This document shows positions 8,002-16,188 of a DNA stretch of 64,000 nt, piece after piece. The position numbers and the translations under genes are program-made. Source of the DNA: Chryseobacterium sp. Leaf404 (GTDB taxonomy: Bacteria; Bacteroidota; Bacteroidia; Flavobacteriales; Weeksellaceae); assembly GCF_001424145.1 (NCBI RefSeq), contig NZ_LMQM01000001.1:62001-126000 (forward strand), in the 5' to 3' direction. The notes beneath the pieces are model-generated. The model did not search any database, was not told where the DNA came from, and worked only from the letters and a program-made list of their open reading frames with translations. Numbering within the stretch: position 1 is the first letter of the stretch; each line of letters starts with the position of its first letter.

Positions 8002-8072
8002 CTCGCAGATTTTTTGGATTTAGCAGATTTTAAACTGCTTGTAAATCTGCCGAATCAGCTCAATCTGCGTGA
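8002..8072. repeat. CGCAGATT-type inverted repeat
   Basis: CGCAGATT at 8004-8011 pairs with AATCTGCG at 8062-8069, with further partial copies of the AGATTT/CTGC motif between. One of several related intergenic repeats here (11672, 16098, 32151, 34481). Confidence 0.65.
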
Positions 8073-8104
8073 AACTTATTACCTTAAAATCCTTTCGACT
8101 ACAT

Positions 8105-8395
8105 TTAGCTCCCAGCGATTGGTGATCCGAAAAGACCTACAGCCATTTCAACCCAAATAACCATCAGAATAAGAACGATGACGATGGAAATCATAGTTTT
8201 TGCTCTCACTGAAAGTTTTGAATTCAAAATCATGTAAATAAATGAGGCTGTTCCGAAGAGTAAAATTGCGGCGATCAGGAAGTCTGAACCCGTCCAGTTA
8301 AAGCCTTCTACCACGTAATTTGCAATGAAAGCTGCTACTATCAAAATTGAAGGAATAGCGAAAATAAGAGCTGTTTTTTGTTGTTTTGTCATCAT
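8105..8395 (-). CDS. Small membrane protein
   Basis: A 96-residue protein with three transmembrane segments (about 8-27, 37-58, 68-90) joined by short loops. It may start at the second Met (8392). Family not recognised. It stands alone between a repeat and the winged-helix gene upstream (67 bp). Confidence 0.65.
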   Translation of the reverse strand: MMTKQQKTALIFAIPSILIVAAFIANYVVEGFNWTGSDFLIAAILLFGTASFIYMILNSKLSVRAKTMISIVIVLILMVIWVEMAVGLFGSPIAGS

Positions 8396-8462
8396 AATTT
8401 TTAATTTTAATCCATTAAAGTACTTTGTATTTCAAAGCTAATTTTCAAAAAAAATATAGTGT

Positions 8463-8753
8463 TTATCTTCCTATTAATTTTTCCAGTGCATCTAAATGTT
8501 GTGTGAAAGCTGTTCTTCCGGATTGAGTTACACGGTAAGAAGTCTTTGGTTTTTTGCCTACAAATTCTTTTTTCACTTCAATATAACTGGCTTTTTCCAA
8601 AGCGTTGCTGTGGCTTGCCATGTTGCCGTCTGTAATCTCCAGAAGGTTTTTCATTTCAGAAAAATCAACCCAGTCGTTGACCATCAGAACGGACATGATG
8701 CCCAATCTTACACGGCTTTCGAATTCTTTGTTGAGTTTTGAAATGTTGATCAT
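8463..8753 (-). CDS. Winged-helix transcriptional regulator
   Basis: A 96-residue single-domain regulator of the winged-helix type (PF13601-like). Residues 14-90 show the pattern ESRVRLGIMSVLMVNDWVDF, then a recognition helix with GNMASHSNALEKASYI, and a beta-wing KKPKTSYRVTQSGRTAF. It lacks a ligand-binding domain. It is the third gene of a tight unit with two membrane proteins (8769-9854), a common arrangement in which the small regulator controls its own operon. Confidence 0.85.
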   Translation of the reverse strand: MINISKLNKEFESRVRLGIMSVLMVNDWVDFSEMKNLLEITDGNMASHSNALEKASYIEVKKEFVGKKPKTSYRVTQSGRTAFTQHLDALEKLIGR

Positions 8754-8768
8754 TTTACTATTTATTAT

Positions 8769-9236
8769 TTAATCTTCGATTCTGCGGTGTTCAACTTTTA
8801 CGGCTTCAAAATTTTCATCATAATAAATATCTAAGTAGTGATCTACAAAACCGAAACCTCCACCTGTTCCAGCTTCATAGGTCCATTTATTATTTTCTTT
8901 GTCTCTTGAGTCGGGTGCTCCCAGGATTTTGATCACCTCTAAACTATCTTTTTTAACTACAATTTTGCTATCAATCAGATCGTCAACCATTTCGAATCTG
9001 CTTAATCTTTTATTGATATCTTCACCCACAAGAATCCAGTCTTCTCTATGAAATTCCCGACGTTTTTCTGTTGTTAATGAATAAATGATACAAATAACAA
9101 ATGCAAAATAAATTAAAGGAGAAAGAATCGCAGTGGCAATTCCACTTATTAAAAATTTTCTCTTACTCTTTTTAAACAATACAGCCGAAATACCGAAAAC
9201 AAAAATGCCAATAAAAAGGATATAGAAGGCTACCAT
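8769..9236 (-). CDS. Membrane protein with SmpA/OmlA-like C-terminal part
   Basis: A 155-residue protein with two N-terminal transmembrane segments (about 3-22 and 29-53) and a soluble part. The end DSLEVIKILGAPDSRDKENNKW resembles the small SmpA/OmlA-type fold seen in many lipoproteins (a helix ending in LGxPD, then strands), which is only suggestive. Its start is directly adjacent to the stop of the upstream gene, so translation is likely coupled. Confidence 0.6.
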   Translation of the reverse strand: MVAFYILFIGIFVFGISAVLFKKSKRKFLISGIATAILSPLIYFAFVICIIYSLTTEKRREFHREDWILVGEDINKRLSRFEMVDDLIDSKIVVKKDSLEVIKILGAPDSRDKENNKWTYEAGTGGGFGFVDHYLDIYYDENFEAVKVEHRRIED

Positions 9237-9854
9237 TTACTTGTATTTCCTATGCATAATCAATCCATACACAATATGTAAAACCCCAAAGCCAATCGTC
9301 CAAGCCACCAATCCCCAACCTAAAAACAGGAAGGAAAGCAATCCTAAAACAATCTGGCAATAGCCTAAATATTTTATATCCGTCAAAGTATATCTTTCAG
9401 CACTTACCAAAGCCAATCCGTAGAAAATCAATGTTGCCGGAGCGACCAAAACGAATAAATGATGATACAATAGTCCGAGACAGAAAAGCCCTCCGGTGAC
9501 TAAAGGAATAGCAAATGCAAAAAGCAGTTTTTTTGTCGTGGCATCCCAGATTTTCAGTCCCTTCTTTTTGCTTTTGTTGGCAGTAAAAATGTATCCGCTA
9601 GCAATCGCAACAACCAAAATTACCACTCCGATTACAACAAGTTCCTGCACCAAAGCTTTGCTGAAAATATTTCTGTCGCCATCAAAATAATCGATTCCCT
9701 CTCTTTTAAAAACAAAAAAAACATAAGCCGCACCAATCATGGCAGCCAAACCTGCCACTACTCCCGACAGGCCACTCAGTGAAATAAAACGTGACGACCG
9801 TTCCATCATAGAACGGATGTGTGATAAGTCTTCGTGATAGTTTTTTGATTCCAT
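9237..9854 (-). CDS. Polytopic membrane protein
   Basis: A 205-residue protein with a short N-terminal cytosolic stretch containing HIRSMMERSSRFISLSGLSG, then about six transmembrane segments. That N-terminal motif is common to a flavobacterial family of unknown function found next to winged-helix regulators. First gene of the three-gene unit ending at 8463. No enzymatic motif. Confidence 0.7.
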   Translation of the reverse strand: MESKNYHEDLSHIRSMMERSSRFISLSGLSGVVAGLAAMIGAAYVFFVFKREGIDYFDGDRNIFSKALVQELVVIGVVILVVAIASGYIFTANKSKKKGLKIWDATTKKLLFAFAIPLVTGGLFCLGLLYHHLFVLVAPATLIFYGLALVSAERYTLTDIKYLGYCQIVLGLLSFLFLGWGLVAWTIGFGVLHIVYGLIMHRKYK

Positions 9855-9955
9855 ATAAAAGAACTTTGAATTGCAAAGTTATGTTTAATTTTTAAACAGC
9901 AAAACTTTTTTTAAAATATTTATCTAAATTTTTTATTTTAGAAAAAACATATTGT

Positions 9956-11557
9956 ATGGATAAGGAACTTCTGAGGTCTGAGATTTTTAAGCATCTGGAT
10001 GGCGTGGTAACCGCTCCCATCGTGGCATCGCTAATAAAAAAGGAAATTATTTCTCTGATTATTCAGCGTGAAAAAATATTGCTGAATGAGCTTTCGGAAG
10101 AATTTGGGGCTAATGAAGGTTATCTGAATGTAGCAGTCCGGGCTTTGGCATCACAAGGATTTCTAAGTTATAATGTTGATAATAAAAATGACAGTATTAC
10201 AATTTCAGCGAATAACAGAACACCGTTTCTCCAGAAATACAGTTTGCTTTATTTGAAAGTCATTCCGTTTCTAAAGCTTTCAACCGATATTAAAAATCAG
10301 ATCAACGAAAATTCTTTTATTGAAGAGTTTTCCCAATTGAGCAATTCTGTTAAAAGTACTTTTGGAATTCAGCTTTCTGATGATTTGGAAGAAAAAACTG
10401 TACAGGAACTGATTTTAAAACATATCGAGGGTTGTATCATCGGCCCAGTCATCGTTTATTTGAGTATGACAGGAATGTTTCATAAATATTTTATGGAGAC
10501 TTCTTTTCAGGCGGCAGAGTTTCACAAAAACTCAGATAATTTTGAAGTGATTCTGGACTTTCTGACTTATTTAAACTGGTTTAAAAAGACCGGCGAAAAC
10601 TACAAATTTACCGAAACGGGAATTTACTTTGCCAAAAGAGCAGCGTCGTACGGCGTTACGGTTTCCTATCTTCCGCTGTTGAATAAAATGGATGATCTTT
10701 TATTTGGAAACGCTTCTAAAATAAGAGAAATTGCCGATGGCGAAGATGAAATTCACGTTGACAGGGCGATGAACGTCTGGGGAAGCGGCGGTTCGCATTC
10801 CAATTACTTTAAAGTGGCGAACGATTTTATTATTCAGATTTTTAATCAACCGATTCATCTGCAACCAAAAGGTGTTTTGGATATGGGTTGCGGAAATGGT
10901 GCCTTTATCCAACACATTTTTGAAACGATTGAAAGATACACGCTTCGTGGGAAAATGCTGGAAGAACATCCTCTGTTTCTGGTGGGTGCAGATTACAATC
11001 AGGCAGCTTTGAAAGTTACCCGAGCCAACCTTATCAACAATGATATCTGGGCAAAAGTAATCTGGGGCGACATTGGAAATCCTAAACAGTTGGCAGATGA
11101 TTTAAGGGAAAATTATGAAATTGAACTTTCAGATTTACTAAATATAAGAACATTTTTAGATCACAACAGAGTATGGAAAGCTCCCGAAAACAGTCAGCCT
11201 GAAAGAATCAGCACTTCGTCCGGAGCCTTTGCCCATAGTGGAAAGAGATTACCTAATAATTTAGTTGAAGAAAGTTTGAAAGAACATCTCGAACTTTGGC
11301 TTCCCTATATTCAAAAAAACGGACTTCTCATTATCGAACTTCATGCTTTGGATTCAAAACTGACCGCTGAAAATTTGGGAAGAACTCCGGCAACGGCTTA
11401 TGAGGCGACGCATGGTTTTTCAGATCAATATATTCTGGAAGTCGATGTATTTAAAAAGATTTGCCTGGAAACAGATTTAAAAATAGATAAAGAACTGTTC
11501 AGGAAGTTTCCTAATTCTCATCTGGCGACGGTTTCGATTAATTTATTGAAGAGTTAG
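9956..11557 (+). CDS. SAM-dependent methyltransferase with long N-terminal winged-helix region
   Basis: A 533-residue protein. The C-terminal half is a class I methyltransferase: motif I VLDMGCGNGAFI at about 306-317, then VGADYNQAALKV and IELHALDSK. The N-terminal 280 residues contain two similar stretches, DGVVTAPIVASLIKKEI (about 15-31) and EGCIIGPVIVYLSMTGM (about 157-173), each followed by helix-turn-helix-like segments, suggesting an internal duplication. Such winged-helix plus Rossmann layouts occur in small-molecule O- or C-methyltransferases of natural-product pathways, but no such pathway lies next to it. Substrate unknown. Confidence 0.75.
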   Translation: MDKELLRSEIFKHLDGVVTAPIVASLIKKEIISLIIQREKILLNELSEEFGANEGYLNVAVRALASQGFLSYNVDNKNDSITISANNRTPFLQKYSLLYLKVIPFLKLSTDIKNQINENSFIEEFSQLSNSVKSTFGIQLSDDLEEKTVQELILKHIEGCIIGPVIVYLSMTGMFHKYFMETSFQAAEFHKNSDNFEVILDFLTYLNWFKKTGENYKFTETGIYFAKRAASYGVTVSYLPLLNKMDDLLFGNASKIREIADGEDEIHVDRAMNVWGSGGSHSNYFKVANDFIIQIFNQPIHLQPKGVLDMGCGNGAFIQHIFETIERYTLRGKMLEEHPLFLVGADYNQAALKVTRANLINNDIWAKVIWGDIGNPKQLADDLRENYEIELSDLLNIRTFLDHNRVWKAPENSQPERISTSSGAFAHSGKRLPNNLVEESLKEHLELWLPYIQKNGLLIIELHALDSKLTAENLGRTPATAYEATHGFSDQYILEVDVFKKICLETDLKIDKELFRKFPNSHLATVSINLLKS

Positions 11558-11671
11558 GTTGGATAAACCACAAAAGTCACAATAGATTTACTTTGAAAAA
11601 TTAGTTATGCAAAAGGGCAAAAAGATGGGCGAATGAGAAAAACTTTAAATCTACATGATTAGAATCAACAA

Positions 11672-11748
11672 CTCACGCAGATTTTAGGGATAAAGCAGAC
11701 TATTTTCGACACAATTTAATCTGCAAAATATGAACGATCAGCGGGAAT
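11672..11748. repeat. CGCAGATT-type repeat
   Basis: CTCACGCAGATTTTAGGG, then AAGCAGACTATTTT and AATCTGCAAAATATGAACGA: a diverged copy of the family at 8002 and 34481. Noncoding gap between the methyltransferase and the acetyltransferase. Confidence 0.55.
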
Positions 11749-11763
11749 AAAAAAAATAAAAAA

Positions 11764-12306
11764 ATGACATTTGAAAGATTAGAAACAGAACGCCTCATCC
11801 TTCTGAAGCTGGATCCAAAAAAGATGATCGAGATTTTTGAATTGAATGATGATGAAAAAATTAAGGAAATTTTGGGCATTACGGATGAGGAAGAATTTAT
11901 CCGACAGAAAAAAATAAATCATTACGGTTACGAATCTTACAACAGAAAAATACTGAGTTTTAAAATTGTAGAAAAACAAAGCGGTAAAAAAATCGGTAAC
12001 ATCAGTTTTCATACCTGGAATCCTCAACATCACCGTGCGGAAGTAGGTTATGATTTGTTTTTGGAAGAATTCAAACGCAAAGGCTACATGAAAGAAGCCC
12101 TCGGAAAAGTACTTGAATTTGGTTTTGAAGAATTGGATCTCAATCGGATTGAAGCATTAATCGATGACGCCAATACACCTTCCAAAAGGCTTCTGGAGCA
12201 TTACGGCTTTTCAAAAGAAGGAATTACACGCGGACATTATTTGGTGGATGGCGTTTTTGAAGATTCCGTATTATATTCTCTTTTAAAATCGGAATATCAA
12301 AAATAA
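11764..12306 (+). CDS. GNAT acetyltransferase, RimJ/RimL type
   Basis: A 180-residue acetyl-CoA-dependent N-acetyltransferase. It starts with FERLETERLILLKLD, typical of the RimJ/RimL subgroup, and carries AEVGYDLFLEEFKRKGYMKEAL (motif A, acetyl-CoA pyrophosphate binding, about 97-118) and NTPSKRLLEHYGFSKEG (motif B). This subgroup acts on protein N-termini or small amines; the substrate is unknown. Monocistronic, ended by a strong terminator. Confidence 0.9.
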   Translation: MTFERLETERLILLKLDPKKMIEIFELNDDEKIKEILGITDEEEFIRQKKINHYGYESYNRKILSFKIVEKQSGKKIGNISFHTWNPQHHRAEVGYDLFLEEFKRKGYMKEALGKVLEFGFEELDLNRIEALIDDANTPSKRLLEHYGFSKEGITRGHYLVDGVFEDSVLYSLLKSEYQK

Positions 12307-12310
12307 AAAA

Positions 12311-12343
12311 AAGCGTTGTCAGTTTTAATTCTGACAACGCTTT
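12311..12343. terminator. Bidirectional terminator
   Basis: AAGCGTTGTCAG (12311-12322) and CTGACAACGCTT (12331-12342) form a perfect 12-bp stem with an 8-nt loop. It lies between convergent genes ending at 12306 and 12351. Confidence 0.92.
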
Positions 12344-12350
12344 CTATCAA

Positions 12351-13115
12351 TTATTTAGCTCTTAATCTTTCTTTAATCGCTTCTATATTTTTCTTGGCAG
12401 AATCTTCCAGAATCAAACTTGCACTCATGTGAATTCTGGCTGGCATCAGTTCATTAAAATGCTCCGTTCCTTCCCATGACACTTTTTTAATTAAAGCCAA
12501 AGCATCTTCGCTTCTGGTGGATAATGTGTTTAAGAATTTATATAATTTAGAATCCATCTCTGCAACGGTATCAGAAACTGAGTGGTAGATATTGTGCTGC
12601 TCAGCCCATTCTGCTGATCTGAAATCTGCATCAATCGCCATGGCAGAAAACTGAGACTTCCCGATTTTTCTTTCAACGTAAGGCCCGATTACGAAAGGTC
12701 CGATTCCTAAATTGATTTCCGTCAAAGCCAAAGCAGAATCTTTTGTTGCAAAACAGTAATCTGCACCGCAAGCCAAGCCTACTCCACCTCCCGTAGTTTT
12801 CCCCTGAACTCTTACCACAACAATTTTACCGCAGTTTCTCATGGCATTTAAAACCTTTGCAAAACCACCGAAGAATTTAGTTGAAGCTTCCAGTTCTTCA
12901 ATGGCTAAAAGTTCATCAAAACTTGCTCCTGCACAGAACGCTTTTTCGCCTTCACTTTTTACAAGAATAGCTTTTACCTCATTTTTTGCGCCTTCTTCAA
13001 GAATAGTTTCGGCTAATTTTTCCAGAATGGCTCCTGGAAGAGCATTGCTTTTTGCAGTTCCGAAAGTGATTTCGGCAATATTGTTTTTAATTTCTGATGT
13101 TACAAAATCGCTCAT
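12351..13115 (-). CDS. Enoyl-CoA hydratase/isomerase family protein, candidate PaaF-like
   Basis: A 254-residue crotonase-fold protein acting on acyl-CoA esters. The oxyanion-hole segments FCAGASFDE (about 60-68) and GGGVGLACGAD (about 109-119) are present. The residue aligned with the first catalytic Glu of enoyl-CoA hydratase is Gly113; the second, Glu133 in LTEINLG, is kept. So it may be a hydratase with altered chemistry or an isomerase. Its promoter carries nearly the same 14-bp palindrome as the paa operon, suggesting a role in phenylacetate beta-oxidation (a 2,3-dehydroadipyl-CoA hydratase is otherwise missing). That role is inference. Confidence 0.85.
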   Translation of the reverse strand: MSDFVTSEIKNNIAEITFGTAKSNALPGAILEKLAETILEEGAKNEVKAILVKSEGEKAFCAGASFDELLAIEELEASTKFFGGFAKVLNAMRNCGKIVVVRVQGKTTGGGVGLACGADYCFATKDSALALTEINLGIGPFVIGPYVERKIGKSQFSAMAIDADFRSAEWAEQHNIYHSVSDTVAEMDSKLYKFLNTLSTRSEDALALIKKVSWEGTEHFNELMPARIHMSASLILEDSAKKNIEAIKERLRAK

Positions 13116-13137
13116 CTGTTTTTAAATATGATTTAAA

Positions 13138-13159
13138 CAAAAATACTAACAATTGTTCG
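13138..13159 (-). promoter_or_regulatory. Promoter -7 box and TetR-type operator
   Basis: Reading the minus strand, TATTTTTG (13138-13145) fits the TAnnTTTG box. Directly upstream is CTAACAATTGTTCG (13146-13159, plus strand), a near-perfect palindrome. It differs at only two positions from CTAACATTTGTTAG in front of paaE. It lies between the -33 and -7 positions, where a bound repressor would block RNA polymerase. Confidence 0.6.
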
Positions 13160-13237
13160 GGTAAAAAAATCATTAGGTATAAATACTGAATCCTCGAATT
13201 GGTTATTTCTACGCTAAAAAATAATTATGTTAAGTTT

Positions 13238-13245
13238 TACCTTTG
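13238..13245 (+). promoter_or_regulatory. Candidate promoter -7 box (TACCTTTG)
   Basis: TACCTTTG fits TAnnTTTG, 33 bp before the ATG at 13278. No TTTG at 19-bp spacing. Confidence 0.45.
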
Positions 13246-13277
13246 ACCTAACAAACTAACCCAAAAAACTTATTATT

Positions 13278-13820
13278 ATGGACGAATTAATGGCAACCAT
13301 CAAACTTTTCGCAGGTAATTTTGCACCGGTTGGATATTTACCTTGCGACGGAAGATTATTATCCATTTCTCAGAATTCAGCATTATTTTCTTTACTGGGA
13401 ACTATGTATGGAGGAGACGGAATGTCAACTTTTGCCTTACCCAATCTTAACGGAAGAGTTCCTGTAGGAGCTGGACAATCGAGCACAGGAAAGTCGGTAC
13501 AACTTGGTGAAGCAGCAGGCAAACCGCAAGTAACACTTTCAGTATCGAATTTACCGAGCTTTACAAGCCCGATAAAAGTTGTCAATGGCAACGCCAACTC
13601 TGCGGCACCTTCTGCAAGCACATCTCTTGCGATACCGGTAGTTCCGAACGGAAGAGAGTTTACTACAGTATCAGGTTTCTCAAATGCAAATCCGGACACA
13701 CTTATCAGCGGACAGTCGGTTTCGTTCCAGGGACAGAATGTTCCGATTGACAGTATGCCGCCGTACTTAGGATTATACTACATTATCTGCGTACAAGGAA
13801 TTTATCCTTCAAGACCATAA
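13278..13820 (+). CDS. Phage tail collar domain protein (microcystin-dependent-protein type)
   Basis: A 180-residue protein with the tail-collar domain: IKLFAGNFAPVGYLPCDG (about 7-24), LLSISQNSALFSLLGTMYGG (about 26-45), FALPNLNGRVPVG and a C-terminal PPYLGLYYIICVQGIYPSR. In Bacteroidetes these occur in chromosomal sets of tandem paralogues and are thought to be secreted or surface structures rather than phage parts. Here there is only one copy. No signal peptide. It is followed after 15 bp by a T9SS protein gene, so they probably form an operon. Confidence 0.9.
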   Translation: MDELMATIKLFAGNFAPVGYLPCDGRLLSISQNSALFSLLGTMYGGDGMSTFALPNLNGRVPVGAGQSSTGKSVQLGEAAGKPQVTLSVSNLPSFTSPIKVVNGNANSAAPSASTSLAIPVVPNGREFTTVSGFSNANPDTLISGQSVSFQGQNVPIDSMPPYLGLYYIICVQGIYPSRP

Positions 13821-13835
13821 TCAAAATTTACAACC

Positions 13836-14666
13836 ATGAAAAAAACAACTATCTTTTTAATCTGTAGTCTGTTCGCCTCTGTTTTTACATTAGCACAGAC
13901 CAGTACAGAACAGTTTGAAACTGAATCGCACGGAAGTACGAGCTTTACCGATAACGGAGTGATTTTCAACATACTGACACACACTGGAGGATTTGACATA
14001 CAGGGTAATTATCCTAATACAGGATGGAATGGTACCGGAAATGATAACCGATATATTGATAACTCAGGTACCGGAAACATCTCATCAGGTGCTTCTTTCA
14101 GTGTAAAAACAACATCCAATTTATTCAAAGCAAATAAATTCTGGATATTTCTGTCAGATATAAGTCTGAACCAGACAGTATCCGGTACCTTAATGGTAAC
14201 AGGATTGCTTAGCGGTGTTACTAAATTTTCTCAGACAAAAACTACCGGATTTGCTACCGGTTTAGGAACAACAAACGGATATACATTGATTGATTTAACT
14301 AATTTAAACGGTCAGAATTACAGCAATACCATTATTGATGAGTTGAAAATAACCTGTGGCGGCGCCTATACCTATGCTGGTTTTGATGCTTTTACATGGG
14401 TGAAAGATACTAATATTGTACTGTCTGCTTCTGAAGAAAATCATATCAGTAAAAATCAATCTGAAATATATCCGAATCCTACTTCAGGACCATTGACAAT
14501 CAACGCCGAAAAGAAGGGGAAGTATGAGATTTATAATCAGTCAGGAACCTTAGTAAAAACTATTGAAATACAAAAAGGTGAGAATAGAACCGATATCTCC
14601 GAACTTCCCAGCGGAGTCTATCTGCTACAATCTGAAACCTCAGCTCACAAGGTTATAAAAAAATAA
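13836..14666 (+). CDS. T9SS-secreted protein with type A sorting domain
   Basis: A 276-residue exported protein. The signal peptide ends near LAQT. A beta-sandwich domain follows (about 25-195; SFTDNGVIFNILTHTG, FWIFLSDISL), resembling the jelly-roll modules of secreted adhesins. The last 70 residues are a type A C-terminal domain: EIYPNPTSGPLTIN, YEIYNQSGTLVKT, DISELPSGVYLLQ, HKVIKK. That domain directs export through the type IX secretion system to the cell surface or outside. Confidence 0.88.
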   Translation: MKKTTIFLICSLFASVFTLAQTSTEQFETESHGSTSFTDNGVIFNILTHTGGFDIQGNYPNTGWNGTGNDNRYIDNSGTGNISSGASFSVKTTSNLFKANKFWIFLSDISLNQTVSGTLMVTGLLSGVTKFSQTKTTGFATGLGTTNGYTLIDLTNLNGQNYSNTIIDELKITCGGAYTYAGFDAFTWVKDTNIVLSASEENHISKNQSEIYPNPTSGPLTINAEKKGKYEIYNQSGTLVKTIEIQKGENRTDISELPSGVYLLQSETSAHKVIKK

Positions 14667-14738
14667 AAAAACCACCAGGAAAACTCTTTTTGAAATTAAG
14701 ATTATTTCATACGATTCTAAAACATGATGAACAAGATT

Positions 14739-14760
14739 TCCCGGGCGACCGGGATTTTTT
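14739..14760 (+). terminator. GC-rich Rho-independent terminator
   Basis: TCCCGG-GCGA-CCGGGA followed by six T, downstream of the T9SS gene. Confidence 0.85.
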
Positions 14761-14771
14761 GTTTTACATAT

Positions 14772-15536
14772 CTATTTTCTTCCATACATCAACATTCTTT
14801 TAAAAGCATAAATGGCCGGAAACTTTTCAAATTTATCAGCAATTCTTTTTTTGTATTCTGTAGTAAACCGTTCTTGCTCATGCTCTTTCAATCTTTCTAA
14901 ATATGGTATTAAAGCCGAACCGGAAATAAACTGAAACAACTCTTCAGTGTCTTTAGCAACAATCGGATAGACTTTGACGGAGATATTCAAATCTTTCAAG
15001 CCTGAGTCAAACATCATTTTTGCATATTGATCCAAACTCAAAACAGGAGAAATTCTGTTGAAGCCATTCAATTGAGTTTTAAAAGGCTCTTCTGAAGCCA
15101 GTTGAATTAAAATCTGGTTTAAAACATTCTCATTCTGCACAGGCATTTGTACTGCAAACTGTCCGTTTTCACTTAATAAAGAAAGTAATTTCGGAAATAG
15201 TTTCTGATGATTATCAGACCACTGCAAAGCCGCATTACTGAAAACGAGATCCCATTTTTCATCCGATTTATATAATTCTTCGATTGTTTCCTGTTTAAAA
15301 CTTAAATTTTCGTTTTTAAATTCCAAAGATTTTTGAAGCATTTCAGCAGACGAATCGATTCCCAAAAACTGTGCATCAGGGAATTTATCTGAGAGAATTT
15401 TGGTTTGCTCGCCGGTTCCGCAGCCGATGTCAATGGCTTTTTTGAGATCTTCAGGTGTAATTTTTTCTGCTAAATCGAAAAAAGGTTGGTAGCGGATGTT
15501 TTTAAATTGGTTGTAGGTGTCGGGATTCCAGGGCAT
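14772..15536 (-). CDS. Class I methyltransferase, trans-aconitate methyltransferase-like
   Basis: A 254-residue soluble SAM-dependent methyltransferase. MPWNPDTYNQF at the start and AIDIGCGTGEQTKIL (motif I, about 38-52), FLGIDSSAEML and FSNAALQWSDNH give the pattern of the Tam family, which esterifies trans-aconitate. Orthology cannot be separated from other small-acid methyltransferases by eye. It has no close neighbour on the same strand. Confidence 0.8.
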   Translation of the reverse strand: MPWNPDTYNQFKNIRYQPFFDLAEKITPEDLKKAIDIGCGTGEQTKILSDKFPDAQFLGIDSSAEMLQKSLEFKNENLSFKQETIEELYKSDEKWDLVFSNAALQWSDNHQKLFPKLLSLLSENGQFAVQMPVQNENVLNQILIQLASEEPFKTQLNGFNRISPVLSLDQYAKMMFDSGLKDLNISVKVYPIVAKDTEELFQFISGSALIPYLERLKEHEQERFTTEYKKRIADKFEKFPAIYAFKRMLMYGRK

Positions 15537-15642
15537 AATATTTAATTCGCTGATTTTTTAATATTTTTAAATCGTGCACGGATAACACAGATTTTCACAG
15601 AAAAATTCATGTTAATTGTAATTCAAATGTTTTGTTATTTTT

Positions 15643-16029
15643 TTACAAATAACCATTAATCATTCTGACAATATTGTGATTGATCTGATGCGTGTTAAAA
15701 TTAACCAAAATTCCAAGATGTAGTATAGTTAATTTCAAATAATTGAGCAGTTGTTTATGATGAAATGGGCTTAATTCTTCAACTGATTTAATTTCAACTA
15801 TAACTTTTTCTTCAACAATTATATCCGCACGAAAACCTAGATCCAAATCGATATTTTTGTAATAAACAGAAACGGGAATCTGACATTTAACATTCAAACC
15901 CTGAAGTTGAAGTTCTATCATCAAAGCCTTCTCATAAACACTTTCCAGCAATCCTAACCCAAGATTATTATACACCTCAAAAATAGATTTTCTAATAAGA
16001 AAAGTTAATTCATTTTCAGTTTTCATCAT
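15643..16029 (-). CDS. GxxExxY protein
   Basis: A 128-residue protein of the GxxExxY family (PF13366). The signature is G26-L-L-E29-S-V-Y32, followed by a nuclease-like core with GFRADIIVEEKVIVEIKSVEEL (Asp, Glu-x-Lys), as in PD-(D/E)xK folds. Cellular role not established; members are abundant and often scattered near repeats. Both flanks here contain imperfect copies of an AATCTGTG motif. A second Met lies 1 codon in. Confidence 0.92.
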   Translation of the reverse strand: MMKTENELTFLIRKSIFEVYNNLGLGLLESVYEKALMIELQLQGLNVKCQIPVSVYYKNIDLDLGFRADIIVEEKVIVEIKSVEELSPFHHKQLLNYLKLTILHLGILVNFNTHQINHNIVRMINGYL

Positions 16030-16097
16030 CTCTAATTTTTATTGATCGTACTTGTGTTTTTGTGTAAGTCATAAGTTTATTCAAATAAATTTATAAA

Positions 16098-16129
16098 AAA
16101 ATCTGTGCAAATCTGTGAAATCTGTGCGC
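16098..16129. repeat. AATCTGTG tandem motif
   Basis: Three near copies of AATCTGTG in a row (AAAATCTGTGC, AAATCTGTGA, AATCTGTGCGC). It belongs to the CGCAGATT-like repeat families near the GxxExxY gene; another partial copy lies at 15585-15600. Confidence 0.5.
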
Positions 16130-16161
16130 AAAAAAACAGTGCAACAAAAACTGTTACACTG
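16130..16161 (-). terminator. Terminator of the paa operon
   Basis: Reading the minus strand, CAGTGTAACA pairs with TGTTGCACTG (one G-U pair), followed by seven T. It lies 28 bp after the paaZ stop. Confidence 0.8.
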
Positions 16162-16188
16162 CTAAATTTTTACATTGGTACATTCAGA

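Noticed and set aside
13278..13820. Tail-collar protein as sign of a prophage
   Set aside because: No other phage genes nearby; such proteins are common chromosomal genes in Bacteroidetes.
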